Below are positions 20,681 through 29,155 of a stretch of DNA of 64,000 bases, one piece after another; the stretch's first letter is position 1, and each line of letters begins with the position of its first letter. The position numbers and the translations under genes are program-made. The notes beneath the pieces were generated by a model. That model was not told where the DNA came from. It worked only from the letters and a program-made list of their open reading frames with translations, and did no database searches. Source of the DNA: JAABQT01 sp035459025 (lineage in GTDB: Bacteria > Pseudomonadota > Gammaproteobacteria > Burkholderiales > SG8-39); the NCBI GenBank assembly GCA_035459025.1, contig DATHYT010000029.1:1-64000 (forward strand), given 5' to 3'.

Positions 20681-22158
20681 GTCGCCTCCTCCATCGCCAG
20701 CAGCGCCGGGCGCTTGGGCAGCGTGACGCGAAAATGCCCGCCCTCGCCTTCGGCGACCAGCGCAATGCGCCCGCCGTGCGCCTCGACATACTCGCGGGCT
20801 ATCGCCAGGCCGAGCCCGCTGCCGGCGACGCGGCCGCCGGCCTTGTTGCGCCCGCGGAAGAACGACTCGAACACTGCCTCGCGCTCGACCAGCGGCACGC
20901 CGGGACCAGAGTCGATCACCTCGATCACCGCCTTGCCGTCGGCTTCGTGCGCGCGCACCGTAATGGTACCGCCTGCCGGCGTGAACTTCACCGCGTTGCC
21001 GAAAAGATTGTCGACGATCGAGCGCAGCTTCACCGCGTCCGCCTCGACCACGGCGGGCGCCAGCTCCAGCGCCACGTTCTGGCCCTTGGCGAGCGCCGAG
21101 AGCCGGTGCGCGTCGGCTACTTCGCGCACCAGGGCGTCGAGCTGCACCGTACTCACCTCGAGCGAGGCGGCCGCGTGCAGCGCGCGCTGGTAATCGAGCA
21201 GGTCTTCGATCAGCCGCTGCAGCTTCACGCTGTTGTCGCGCATGATGCCGACCACCGCGCGCTGCGCCGGCGCGAGCGGCCCGGCCACCTCGTCGTTGAG
21301 CAGCTCCGCGCCCTCGCGCAGCGAGGCGAGCGGCGTCTTCAGCTCGTGCGACAGATGGCGCAGGAAGCGGTTCTTCTGCGCTTCCAGGTCGGTGAGCCGC
21401 TGGCGCAGCCAGTCCAGCCGCTCGCCCAGGTCGCGCAGGTCCTGCGGCCCACTGACGCGGATCGGGGCGGAGAAATCGGGTCCGCCCAGCTGGCGGATGC
21501 CGGCGTCGAGCTCGGCGATCGGCCGCGCGATGACGCGCGTGAGTGCGAGCGCCGCGACCAGGGCGACCGCGATGGCGACGAGCACGAGATTCAGCAGGCG
21601 GCGCTGCACGATCTCGGCGCTCGAGCGCAGTTGTTCCACCTCCTGGTCGGCGACGCGCGCGCTGATCGCGAGCACCTCGTGCGCGCTTTCAGCGAGCTCG
21701 CCGACGCGCGCGCGCACCGTGGCGATGTCGGGCGGCGCCTGCGGCGCCGCCGCGAGCAGCTCGTAGAGCACCTGCTCGCGCGCCACCGTGCGATCGAGCG
21801 CCGCAAGCTGCTGGACGTCGAGCGGCAGGCGCGCCAGGTCGGCGGTGAGCAGCTGGAAGCCTTCGTGCAGGCGCTCGTAGTCCTGCAGCAGGCCGGCGTC
21901 CGGAAGGACCGCCACCTGCTGCGCGAGGCGCTCGACGGAAGCGATGCGATTGACGAGCGATCGGCTGCCGCGCGCGGCCTGCGCCGCGTTGTACACCGCA
22001 TGACGACTCTGCTCGGCGAGGCGCTGCGTGCTCCAGGCCGAATACAGCAGCGCGCCGGCGAGCGGCAGCGCCACCAGCAGGAAGCCGGTAACGAGCAATC
22101 CGAGAAAGGAGCGCGGATGGCGCAGGGCCGGCCTCGGAGCACTCTCCTGAGGTGCCAT
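20677..22158 (-). CDS. glrK: Sensor histidine kinase GlrK (QseE)
   Basis: Membrane histidine kinase, 493 residues. There are two membrane helices, about 18-40 (FLGLLVTGFLLVALPLAGAL) and about 187-210 (LVLVAIAVALVAALALTRVI), with a helical periplasmic domain between them. HAMP and HisKA follow (FLRHLSHELKTPLASLREG). The ATP-binding domain has NLFGNAVKFTP, DSGPGVP and GSGLGLAIA. It heads the glrK-qseG-glrR operon and diverges from folA across 41 bases. Confidence 0.92.
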   Translation of the reverse strand: MAPQESAPRPALRHPRSFLGLLVTGFLLVALPLAGALLYSAWSTQRLAEQSRHAVYNAAQAARGSRSLVNRIASVERLAQQVAVLPDAGLLQDYERLHEGFQLLTADLARLPLDVQQLAALDRTVAREQVLYELLAAAPQAPPDIATVRARVGELAESAHEVLAISARVADQEVEQLRSSAEIVQRRLLNLVLVAIAVALVAALALTRVIARPIAELDAGIRQLGGPDFSAPIRVSGPQDLRDLGERLDWLRQRLTDLEAQKNRFLRHLSHELKTPLASLREGAELLNDEVAGPLAPAQRAVVGIMRDNSVKLQRLIEDLLDYQRALHAAASLEVSTVQLDALVREVADAHRLSALAKGQNVALELAPAVVEADAVKLRSIVDNLFGNAVKFTPAGGTITVRAHEADGKAVIEVIDSGPGVPLVEREAVFESFFRGRNKAGGRVAGSGLGLAIAREYVEAHGGRIALVAEGEGGHFRVTLPKRPALLAMEEAT

Positions 22159-22199
22159 AACCCTATAATCTCACGTAAAACAACGTCAGGACGAGCCTT

Positions 22200-22751
22200 A
22201 TGTCACACCCCGCCGGGACGCGCGTCTACTTGGTCGCGGCCGTGGCCAGCAACGGGGTCATCGGATCCGGGGGCAAGCTGCCCTGGCGCCTGCCCGAAGA
22301 CCTGCGGCACTTCAAGGAACTGACGCTCGGACACCCGGTGATCATGGGGCGCAAGACCTGGGAGTCGCTCGGCAAGCCGCTGCCTGGCCGAGAGAACATC
22401 GTGGTGACCCGCGCCCCCGGCTTCGATGCCCCGGGCGCGCATGTGGCCGGCTCACTGGAAGCGGCACTCGCCCTGTGCGCGGGCGAACCCTTGGCCTTCG
22501 TCATCGGCGGCGGCGAGCTTTACGCGGCGGCGCTGCCGCTTGCCGACGCCATGGTGCTGACCGAGATCGGGCGCGAGTTCCCCGGCGACACGAACTTCCC
22601 ACCGTACGACCGCTCGGCCTGGCGCGAGACCCAGCGCAAGCCGCACACCGCCGCCGACGGCTTGCGCTTCGACTTCGTGCTCTACGAGCGCGAGCGCGAC
22701 TCGAAAACCCTGACCTCGGGCAGCGGAAAGCCGTTAAAGCCGCTGGCGTAG
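22200..22751 (+). CDS. folA: Dihydrofolate reductase
   Basis: Reduces dihydrofolate with NADPH. The 183 residues show VAAVASNGVIGSGGKLPWRLPEDL, the NADPH loop MGRKTWESLGKPLPGR and FVIGGGELYAAAL. The normal DHFR end (FDFVLYERE) is followed by about 18 extra residues. That extension is encoded where folA runs 70 bases into the 3' end of the convergent ornithine decarboxylase gene. A TATAAT lies at 22164-22169, 30 bases before the ATG. Confidence 0.95.
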   Translation: MSHPAGTRVYLVAAVASNGVIGSGGKLPWRLPEDLRHFKELTLGHPVIMGRKTWESLGKPLPGRENIVVTRAPGFDAPGAHVAGSLEAALALCAGEPLAFVIGGGELYAAALPLADAMVLTEIGREFPGDTNFPPYDRSAWRETQRKPHTAADGLRFDFVLYERERDSKTLTSGSGKPLKPLA

Positions 22752-23890
22752 GCGGTGGTATAGGCGCCCGCATTGCGGATGTAGATGAAATCGCCCTCCT
22801 GCAGGTCTGAGGGCAGCGGCTCGTCGCGCATCACGACATCGACCGAGTCGCAGGTCGGCCCCGCCACGTTCCACGCGATGTCCGGGCCCGAGCGCTCGGT
22901 GCGGATCTTGTACTTCAGGCCTTCCGTGGTCTCGATGACGCCGCCGAACAGGCCCGCGTCCCAGTGCATCCAGCGCTTGCCGGCGCGCATCGCCGTGCCC
23001 AGCACGCGGCACACGAAGTAGCCGGCATCGGACACGAGGTAGCGGCCCGGCTCTGCGATCACCTGCACGTCGTCGGGAAACGCCTGTAGCGCCTCGTTGA
23101 CCACTGCGCCGATCACTTCGATCGACGGAATGGGCTTCACGTGGCGCACGGGGAAGCCGCCGCCGATGTCCAGCAGGCGCGGCTTGAGGCCGGCCTTCGC
23201 CATGGCGTCGAACAGCGTGCGCGCCTTTTCCATGCCGACGCGCCAGTTCTCCGGGTTGCGGCACTGCGAGCCGGCGTGGAAGGTGACGCCCCCCAGATCC
23301 GCACCCAGCTTGGACGCGGTGGCGATGATTTCGCGCGCCTCCGCGGCGCCGGCACCGAACTTGCCCGAGAGCGGCCAGTCGCTGCCAATGTTCGGCGTGG
23401 CGATACGCAGGTACAGGCACGCCGTCGGGTCCACCGCGTGCATGCGCTTGAGCTCATCGACGCTATCGACCACGAACCAGCGCACGCCCTTCGCCACCGC
23501 GTAGGCGTCCGCGTCGCGCGAGCGCATCGGGTTGGAGAAGAACACCTCGGCGGCCGGCACCCCGAGCGAGAGCAATTGGTCGAGCTCGGCGGTGGAAGCG
23601 ATCTCGAAGCCCGCGCCTTCCTGCGCCAGCACCTTCAGCACGCGCCGGTCGGGGTTGGCCTTGACTGCGTAGTGCGGCCGCACGCGCGGCATGGCCGCGC
23701 GGAAGCGGCGCAGCTTTTCGCGCACGATGGCGGTGTCGAGGATCAGGAACGGCCGCGTGTACTTCTGGCGCGCGGCCTGGCGGACGACCTCGAAGTCGAG
23801 GCTGACCTCGGGGTGCGTGTCAAAGAGCTGCTCTTGCGGGTTTGCGGTCTGCTGTCGGTTGCGTGCGAGGCTGCCAGGGCGATCGCCCAT
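22682..23890 (-). CDS. Fold-III PLP ornithine decarboxylase
   Basis: Eukaryotic-type (alanine-racemase-fold) decarboxylase making putrescine from ornithine. The 402 residues have the PLP lysine in HYAVKANPD, the glycine loop LDIGGGFPV, EPGRYLVSDAG and the catalytic cysteine of GPTCDSVD from the partner subunit. Start chosen at ATG 23890 with GGGAG upstream; a TTG sits one codon before. A strong promoter lies about 130 bases upstream, and a 21-codon leader ORF lies between promoter and gene, which suggests control of expression by translation. Lysine or diaminopimelate activity cannot be excluded. Confidence 0.9.
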   Translation of the reverse strand: MGDRPGSLARNRQQTANPQEQLFDTHPEVSLDFEVVRQAARQKYTRPFLILDTAIVREKLRRFRAAMPRVRPHYAVKANPDRRVLKVLAQEGAGFEIASTAELDQLLSLGVPAAEVFFSNPMRSRDADAYAVAKGVRWFVVDSVDELKRMHAVDPTACLYLRIATPNIGSDWPLSGKFGAGAAEAREIIATASKLGADLGGVTFHAGSQCRNPENWRVGMEKARTLFDAMAKAGLKPRLLDIGGGFPVRHVKPIPSIEVIGAVVNEALQAFPDDVQVIAEPGRYLVSDAGYFVCRVLGTAMRAGKRWMHWDAGLFGGVIETTEGLKYKIRTERSGPDIAWNVAGPTCDSVDVVMRDEPLPSDLQEGDFIYIRNAGAYTTAYASGFNGFPLPEVRVFESRSRS

Positions 23891-23911
23891 CAATGTTCTC
23901 CCAGGGGCTAT

Positions 23912-23977
23912 CTAGGTCTCAGGAATGTCGCGAACGACGACGTCGTACACCGGGTACACGGTCCTCTGGCCTGTCAT
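23912..23977 (-). CDS. 21-codon leader ORF upstream of ornithine decarboxylase
   Basis: The ATG at 23977 follows an excellent ribosome site (AAGGAGG, five-base spacing), better than that of the decarboxylase. The peptide starts MTGQRTVYPVYD and ends VVVRDIPET before TAG. The stop is 21 bases before the decarboxylase ATG. An in-frame ATG 15 bases upstream is less likely because the ribosome site lies inside it. The position and a proline close to the stop fit a regulatory leader peptide, but a short functional protein is possible. I know no family match. Confidence 0.55.
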   Translation of the reverse strand: MTGQRTVYPVYDVVVRDIPET

Positions 23978-24025
23978 GATGACCTCCTTCATAGCTCGTT
24001 GAGCCATCAGGGAAAACTTCGGGCG

Positions 24026-24053
24026 ATTATAGGGATGACCCCTCGCGAGTCAA
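24026..24053 (-). promoter_or_regulatory. Sigma-70 promoter of the leader ORF and ornithine decarboxylase
   Basis: Minus-strand -35 TTGACT (24053-24048), 16-base spacer, -10 TATAAT (24031-24026). It is the best consensus promoter I found in the window. Transcription should start near 24019, giving about 128 bases of leader before the decarboxylase ATG. Confidence 0.8.
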
Positions 24054-24194
24054 GCGCTTTGTGCACTGATTTTCGGGGCGCCGCACTGGGAGGAGGCGGG
24101 CGCCGGCTCTGAGAAACCACAATAGGTACCGCTGCTAAGCTTCCAGCCTACTATAAGTTGTGGCTCTGATGGACGGCCGCGGGCGTCACGCCGC
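24054..24194. other. Gap between mrp and the decarboxylase promoter
   Basis: No gene seen. An imperfect inverted repeat with outer arms CCACAA (24117-24122) and TTGTGG (24158-24163) and inner arms TAGG and CCTA lies about 30 bases after the mrp stop. It has no T run. It could be a weak transcript-end structure for mrp or an operator. Confidence 0.35.
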
Positions 24195-25280
24195 TCAGGT
24201 GTTCTGCACGACGATGTTGGGGAACTTCGAGGTCATGTCTTTCTGCGACTCCGCGATCTTGACCGCGCAGCGCCGCGCGATGCGCCGGTAGATCTCGGCC
24301 GCCCGGCCCTCGGGATCGGAGACCACGGTCGGCTTGCCGGAATCGGCCTGCTCGCGGATCGACTCGTCGAGCGGGAGCTGGCCGAGCAGCTCCATGCCGT
24401 ATTCCTTGCACATGCGCGCGGCGCCGCCACTGCCGAAAATGTGGCTCTCGTGACCGCATTTCGGGCACACGTGCAGCGACATGTTCTCCACCACGCCGAG
24501 GATCGGGATGCCGACCTTCTCGAACATCTTCAGGCCCTTGCGCGCATCGATGAGCGCGATGTCCTGCGGCGTGGTCACGATCACCACGCCGGTCACCGGC
24601 ACTTTCTGCGCGAGCGTGAGCTGGATATCGCCAGTGCCCGGGGGCAGGTCGACCACCAGGTAGTCGAGCTCGCGCCAGCGCGTGTCCTTCAGCAACTGCT
24701 CGAGCGCCTGCGTCACCATCGGCCCGCGCCACACCATGGGCGTATCGACGTCGATGAGAAAGCCGATCGAGATCGCCTGCAGCCCGTGCCCGACCATCGG
24801 CTCGAGCGATTTCCCGTCCTTGGACTCCGGCCGGCCAGCGATGCCGAGCATCGTCGGCTGCGACGGCCCGTAGATATCCGCGTCAAGCACGCCCACTGCA
24901 GCACCCTCGGCGGCCAGCGCCAAGGCGAGATTCACCGCGGTGGTGCTCTTGCCGACGCCGCCCTTGCCGGAGGCCACGGCGATGATGTTCTTGATCCCCG
25001 GCACCAGCTTCACGCCGCGCTGCACGGAGTGCGGTACGACTTTCGCCACCACCTTCACGTTGGCGCTGGCGGCACCGGATTTCTTCAGCGCCGCAATCAC
25101 CTCGCGGCGAATGGGCTCGAACTGACTGCGCCCGGGATAGCCGAGCTCGATGTCGACCTCGACGTCCGCGCCGGCGACGCGGATTGCCTTCACCGAGCGC
25201 GTGCTGACGAAATCCTTGCCGGTGTTCGGATCGATGAGCGCGCCGAGCGCGGCTTTCACGTCTGCTTCGGAGATGGCCAT
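24195..25280 (-). CDS. apbC: Iron-sulfur cluster carrier Mrp/ApbC
   Basis: P-loop ATPase that carries [4Fe-4S] clusters to apo-proteins. The 361 residues comprise an N-terminal MIP18/DUF59 domain (about 1-75), the deviant Walker A SGKGGVGKST near residue 104, DADIYGPSQPTMLG, VVDLPPGTGDIQLTL and the cluster-binding CPKCG near residue 272. It diverges from metG across 72 bases; the mrp-metG pair is common in proteobacteria. Confidence 0.95.
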   Translation of the reverse strand: MAISEADVKAALGALIDPNTGKDFVSTRSVKAIRVAGADVEVDIELGYPGRSQFEPIRREVIAALKKSGAASANVKVVAKVVPHSVQRGVKLVPGIKNIIAVASGKGGVGKSTTAVNLALALAAEGAAVGVLDADIYGPSQPTMLGIAGRPESKDGKSLEPMVGHGLQAISIGFLIDVDTPMVWRGPMVTQALEQLLKDTRWRELDYLVVDLPPGTGDIQLTLAQKVPVTGVVIVTTPQDIALIDARKGLKMFEKVGIPILGVVENMSLHVCPKCGHESHIFGSGGAARMCKEYGMELLGQLPLDESIREQADSGKPTVVSDPEGRAAEIYRRIARRCAVKIAESQKDMTSKFPNIVVQNT

Positions 25281-25352
25281 GGCGGGAATAGACGAAGGGG
25301 CCCGGTAGTGTACCTAAAACACGGATAAAATTGCGCTTTTTCGCGTAACTCC

Positions 25353-27419
25353 ATGTCTCGACGCCGCCTCTTCGTGACCACCGCGCTGCCCTATGCGAAC
25401 GGCGCGTTCCACATCGGCCACATCATGGAGTACATCCAGGCCGACATCTGGGTGCGCTTCCAGCGCATGCGCGGCCATGAGGCGCATTTCGTGGGCGCCG
25501 ACGACGCGCACGGCGCGCCGATCATGCTCGCGGCGGAGAAGGCCGGCAAGGCCCCGGACGCGTTCGTCGCCGAGATCGCGCGTGGCCGTGCGCAGTACCT
25601 GGAGGGCTTTCATATCGGCTTCGACAACTGGCATTCGACGCATTCGCCGGAAAACACCGCGCTGTCGCAGGACATCTACCGGCGGCTCAAGCGCGCCAAT
25701 CTCATCGACATCCGGCCCGTCGAGCAGTTCTACGACCCGGTAAAGAACATGTTCCTTGCCGACCGCTACATCAAGGGCGAGTGCCCGAACTGCGGCGCCA
25801 AGGACCAATACGGCGACGCCTGCGAGAACTGCAGCGCCGCCTACGCCGCCACCGACCTGAAGAACCCGTATTCGACGCTCTCGGGCGCGAAGCCGGTGCT
25901 GAAGACCTCGGAGCACCACTTCTTCCGGCTGTCCGATCCGAAGTGCAAAGCGTTCCTCAAGGACTGGCTGGAGCGGCCCGGGCGGCTGCAGCCGCAGGTC
26001 GTCAACAAGGCCCGCGAGTGGCTGGACGGCGAGGGCGACAAGGCCCTGGGCGACTGGGATATCTCGCGCGACCCGCCTTACTTCGGCATCCGCGTTCCCG
26101 ACATTGCAGAGGAAAAGTACCTGTACGTCTGGCTGGATGCGCCGATCGGCTACCTGGCAAGCTTCAAGAACTACTGCGCCAAGGCCGGGATCGACTTCGA
26201 GAAGTTCCTGCAGGACCCCGGCACCGAGCAAATCCATTTCATCGGCAAGGACATCATCTACTTCCACACCCTGTTCTGGCCGGCGATGCTGGAGTTCGCC
26301 GGCAAGCCCTACAGGGTGCCCGACCATGTCTACGTGCACGGCTTCATCACAGTGTCCGGGGACAAGATGTCCAAGTCCCGCGGCACGGGCATCAGCCCCC
26401 TGCGCTATCTCGAGCTGGGCATGAATCCGGAGTGGCTGCGCTACTACATCGCGGCGAAGCTCAACGCCAACGTCGAGGACATCGATTTCAATCCCGGGGA
26501 TTTCGTCGCACGGGTGAACAGCGATCTGGTCGGGAAGTACGTCAATATCGCGAGCCGCGCGGCCAGCTTCATCACCCGGCACTTCGACGGCAGGCTGCAC
26601 GACTTCGGCGCGACGCCCGCGCCGGCTTGGGCCGCCGCCGTCGCGATCGGCGACGACATCGCCGCGGCCTACGAGGGGCGCGAATTCGGCCGCGCCGTGC
26701 GCGAGGTGATGGCCGTCGCGGATCGCGTCAACCAGGGGTTCGACCAGGCCAGGCCCTGGGAGCTGGCCAAGGACGCGGACAAACGAGACGAACTGCATCG
26801 CGCCTGCAGCGACGCGATCCACGCGTTCTTTGCGCTCACGGTCTACCTTGCACCCCTGCTCCCGGCGACGGCGGCACGGGTCGCGCGCGAGCTGTTCGGC
26901 CTCGAGCGCGACCTGAGCTTCGAGGACCGCAAGCTGCGCGCGACGCGCATTCGGCCGTTCAAGCACCTGCTCACGCGCGTGGACGACAGGCAGCTCGACG
27001 CCCTGTTCGACGTCGCCTCGGTCCCGCAACCCGCCGCCCCGCAGCGCCACGCCGAGACCCAGCAGCATGCCGCGAAGGAGAACGCCGTGCCCGACCCCAT
27101 TAGCCTCGAAGAATTCACAAAAATTGACCTGCGCGTGGCGCGAATTGCAAAGGCCGAGTACGTCGACGGCGCCGACAAGCTGCTCAAGCTCACGCTCGAT
27201 CTCGGCGGCACCACGCGCCAGGTGTTCGCCGGCATCAAGTCGGCCTATGAGCCGCAAAAGCTCGAGGGGCGGCTGGCCGTCGTCGTGGCCAACCTCGCTC
27301 CGCGCACCATGAAATTCGGCGTCTCCGAAGGCATGGTGCTCGCCGCTTCCGGCGACGGAGCGGGCATATTTCTCATTTCCCCCGATAGCGGAGCGGTTCC
27401 GGGTATGCGCGTAAAATGA
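25353..27419 (+). CDS. metG: Methionyl-tRNA synthetase
   Basis: Charges tRNA-Met. The 688 residues include the HIGH motif (GAFHIGHIMEY, residues 20-23), a zinc knuckle (CPNCG and CENC), the KMSKS loop (GDKMSKSRGTG, near 340), an anticodon-binding helical domain and a C-terminal OB-fold tRNA-binding domain from about residue 585 (ISLEEFTKIDLRVARI). The length is that of the dimeric, E. coli type. TAAAAT at 25326-25331 upstream could serve as the -10. Confidence 0.97.
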   Translation: MSRRRLFVTTALPYANGAFHIGHIMEYIQADIWVRFQRMRGHEAHFVGADDAHGAPIMLAAEKAGKAPDAFVAEIARGRAQYLEGFHIGFDNWHSTHSPENTALSQDIYRRLKRANLIDIRPVEQFYDPVKNMFLADRYIKGECPNCGAKDQYGDACENCSAAYAATDLKNPYSTLSGAKPVLKTSEHHFFRLSDPKCKAFLKDWLERPGRLQPQVVNKAREWLDGEGDKALGDWDISRDPPYFGIRVPDIAEEKYLYVWLDAPIGYLASFKNYCAKAGIDFEKFLQDPGTEQIHFIGKDIIYFHTLFWPAMLEFAGKPYRVPDHVYVHGFITVSGDKMSKSRGTGISPLRYLELGMNPEWLRYYIAAKLNANVEDIDFNPGDFVARVNSDLVGKYVNIASRAASFITRHFDGRLHDFGATPAPAWAAAVAIGDDIAAAYEGREFGRAVREVMAVADRVNQGFDQARPWELAKDADKRDELHRACSDAIHAFFALTVYLAPLLPATAARVARELFGLERDLSFEDRKLRATRIRPFKHLLTRVDDRQLDALFDVASVPQPAAPQRHAETQQHAAKENAVPDPISLEEFTKIDLRVARIAKAEYVDGADKLLKLTLDLGGTTRQVFAGIKSAYEPQKLEGRLAVVVANLAPRTMKFGVSEGMVLAASGDGAGIFLISPDSGAVPGMRVK

Positions 27420-27456
27420 ACGCGTTACGGCCTTCGGGTCGACCCACGAAGCACGC

Positions 27457-28665
27457 ATGATCGAACAGCCCAGCCGGACGCTGGTTTGCAGCATCGTGTT
27501 CCTGGACATCGTCGAGTACTCGGCGAAGCCAGTGGCCGAGCAGTTGTTGCTCAAGCAGCAGTTCAACAAGCTGCTCAGCTCGGCGCTGGAAAACGTGGCG
27601 CCGCGCGATCGCGTCGTCCTCGACACCGGCGACGGCGCCGGCATTACCTTCCTCGGCGATCCCGAAGATGCGCTGTTCGTCGCCATGTCGCTGCGCGCGG
27701 CGGCGCGCGCGGAATCGAGCGGTGCCATCGCCGTGCGCATCGGCATCAATCTGGGCCCGGTGCGCCTCGTGAAGGACATCAACGGCCAGATAAACATCAT
27801 CGGCGACGGCATCAACGTCGCACAGCGCGTGATGACGTTCGCCCAGGCGGGACAGCTGCTGGTGTCGCGCTCCTTCTACGAGGTGGTGTCCTGCCTGTCG
27901 CTCGACTACGCCAGCCTGTTCAGCTACGTCGGCGCGCGCACCGACAAGCACGTGCGCGAGCACGAGGTGTACTCGGTCGGCATCGGCACCGACGCCGCGC
28001 GCAGGGTGATTGAGACCAGCTCGCGCCGCGTGGCGCCGCGGCGCCGCCGCGGCCCTCGGTTGATCGGCGAGCTCACCGACGTGCGGCCGTTCGGCGTGCA
28101 CCGCTTGGCGTTCCTCGGCGCGCCCCTCGCCTTCGTGCTGCTCGTCAGCGGGGGGGTGGCCGTCAAGGCACAGATCAGCCATCCGCCGCTCGCGATCAAG
28201 CCCGGACCGGCGGCGCTGCAGATGGCGGCCCCGGAGCCTGCGCGCGCCGAAGCGCCCGCCAACGGCGAAAAGCCGGCTGCCGCTGAGTCGGCGCAACCGC
28301 AGCCGCCCGCGACGCCAGCGCCGGTGGCAGCCGCGCCCACGCAACGCGGGCAACTGCGCGAAACGCTGGCCGCCCGCACCCCACGCCCGGCGCGCGAGGC
28401 ACGCAAGCCGGAAGCTGCCCCGGCGGCCGCGCCGGCGCAGATCGCCGCGTCGGCTGCCGCCGGCACCATCCAGCTCGCGATCCTGCCTTGGGGCGAAGTC
28501 TTCGTAGACGGCAAAAGCCGCGGCGTCAGTCCGCCGCTGCGCTCGCTGGAAGTCCCTCTGGGAACGCACACCGTCGAGGTGCGCAACACCTCGTTTCCAA
28601 CCCATACGCGGCGCGTCGAAGTACGCTCGGGCGAGCCGGTGCGCATCCGCCATCGCTTTCGCTAA
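27457..28665 (+). CDS. Class III cyclase domain, membrane helix and PEGA-like tail
   Basis: A 402-residue protein of unusual layout. Residues 1 to about 175 are a cyclase-homology domain with both metal aspartates (IVFLDIVEYS and DTGDGAG) and IIGDGINVAQRV; the usual adenine-selecting lysine is not evident. A membrane helix is near 215-232 (LAFLGAPLAFVLLVSGGVAV). A long Ala/Pro-rich linker (about 240-330) leads to a C-terminal PEGA-like domain (GEVFVDGKSRGVSPPLRSLEVPLGTHTVEVR in pieces). PEGA domains are often attached to Ser/Thr kinases, and one lies two genes downstream. Confidence 0.8.
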   Translation: MIEQPSRTLVCSIVFLDIVEYSAKPVAEQLLLKQQFNKLLSSALENVAPRDRVVLDTGDGAGITFLGDPEDALFVAMSLRAAARAESSGAIAVRIGINLGPVRLVKDINGQINIIGDGINVAQRVMTFAQAGQLLVSRSFYEVVSCLSLDYASLFSYVGARTDKHVREHEVYSVGIGTDAARRVIETSSRRVAPRRRRGPRLIGELTDVRPFGVHRLAFLGAPLAFVLLVSGGVAVKAQISHPPLAIKPGPAALQMAAPEPARAEAPANGEKPAAAESAQPQPPATPAPVAAAPTQRGQLRETLAARTPRPAREARKPEAAPAAAPAQIAASAAAGTIQLAILPWGEVFVDGKSRGVSPPLRSLEVPLGTHTVEVRNTSFPTHTRRVEVRSGEPVRIRHRFR

Positions 28666-28744
28666 GCGTGCTCTCGCGGTATCTTCCGCCCGGTAGCTTC
28701 GGGGGATTGCCGATGGACGATGGCGCAGTCTGGAAACTGGCGGG

Positions 28745-29146
28745 ATGAAAATTAGGCTGGCGATTGCGCTGAGCGTTGCGGGCTTGGCTTTCAGCGGCTG
28801 CCAGAGCGCGTCCGTGCGCGCCCTGCAGGAGGACTTCAGGAGCCTGTTCGGCAGCGCCAAAGGCGGGCCGGCGCTCGCCGTCGGCATCCGCCAGTACGAG
28901 GAAGGCAAGTACGCCGAGGCTGCCGAGAGCCTCAACACCAGCCTGTATCAGGGACTCTCGAGCCCCGACCGCGTAAAGGCGCACAAGTATCTGGCGTTCA
29001 TCGATTGCGTGTCAGGGCGACCGGCCGCCTGCCGGCGTGAATTCGACCGCGCGCTGGCCATCGATCCGGGCATGGAGCTGAGCGCCGCCGAGGTGGGGCA
29101 TCCGATCTGGGGCCCGGTGTTCCGCGCGGTCAAGGCCGGCCGCTAA
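28745..29146 (+). CDS. TssQ-like lipoprotein
   Basis: A 133-residue predicted lipoprotein: signal peptide with lipobox FSGC (Cys19), then a TPR-like body (YEEGKYAEAAESL) and the conserved-looking end HKYLAFIDCVSG, CRREFDRALAIDP, GHPIWGPVFR. From memory this pattern matches the TssQ family of T6SS-associated lipoproteins. No other T6SS gene is in the window. It lies 79 bases after the cyclase-PEGA gene and 9 bases before a Ser/Thr kinase, suggesting an envelope signalling unit. Confidence 0.65.
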   Translation: MKIRLAIALSVAGLAFSGCQSASVRALQEDFRSLFGSAKGGPALAVGIRQYEEGKYAEAAESLNTSLYQGLSSPDRVKAHKYLAFIDCVSGRPAACRREFDRALAIDPGMELSAAEVGHPIWGPVFRAVKAGR

Positions 29147-29155
29147 GCCGCCGCA

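Noticed and set aside
25314..27815. 833-codon open frame antisense to metG
   Set aside because: Shadow of metG, which has HIGH and KMSKS motifs and complete domain structure.
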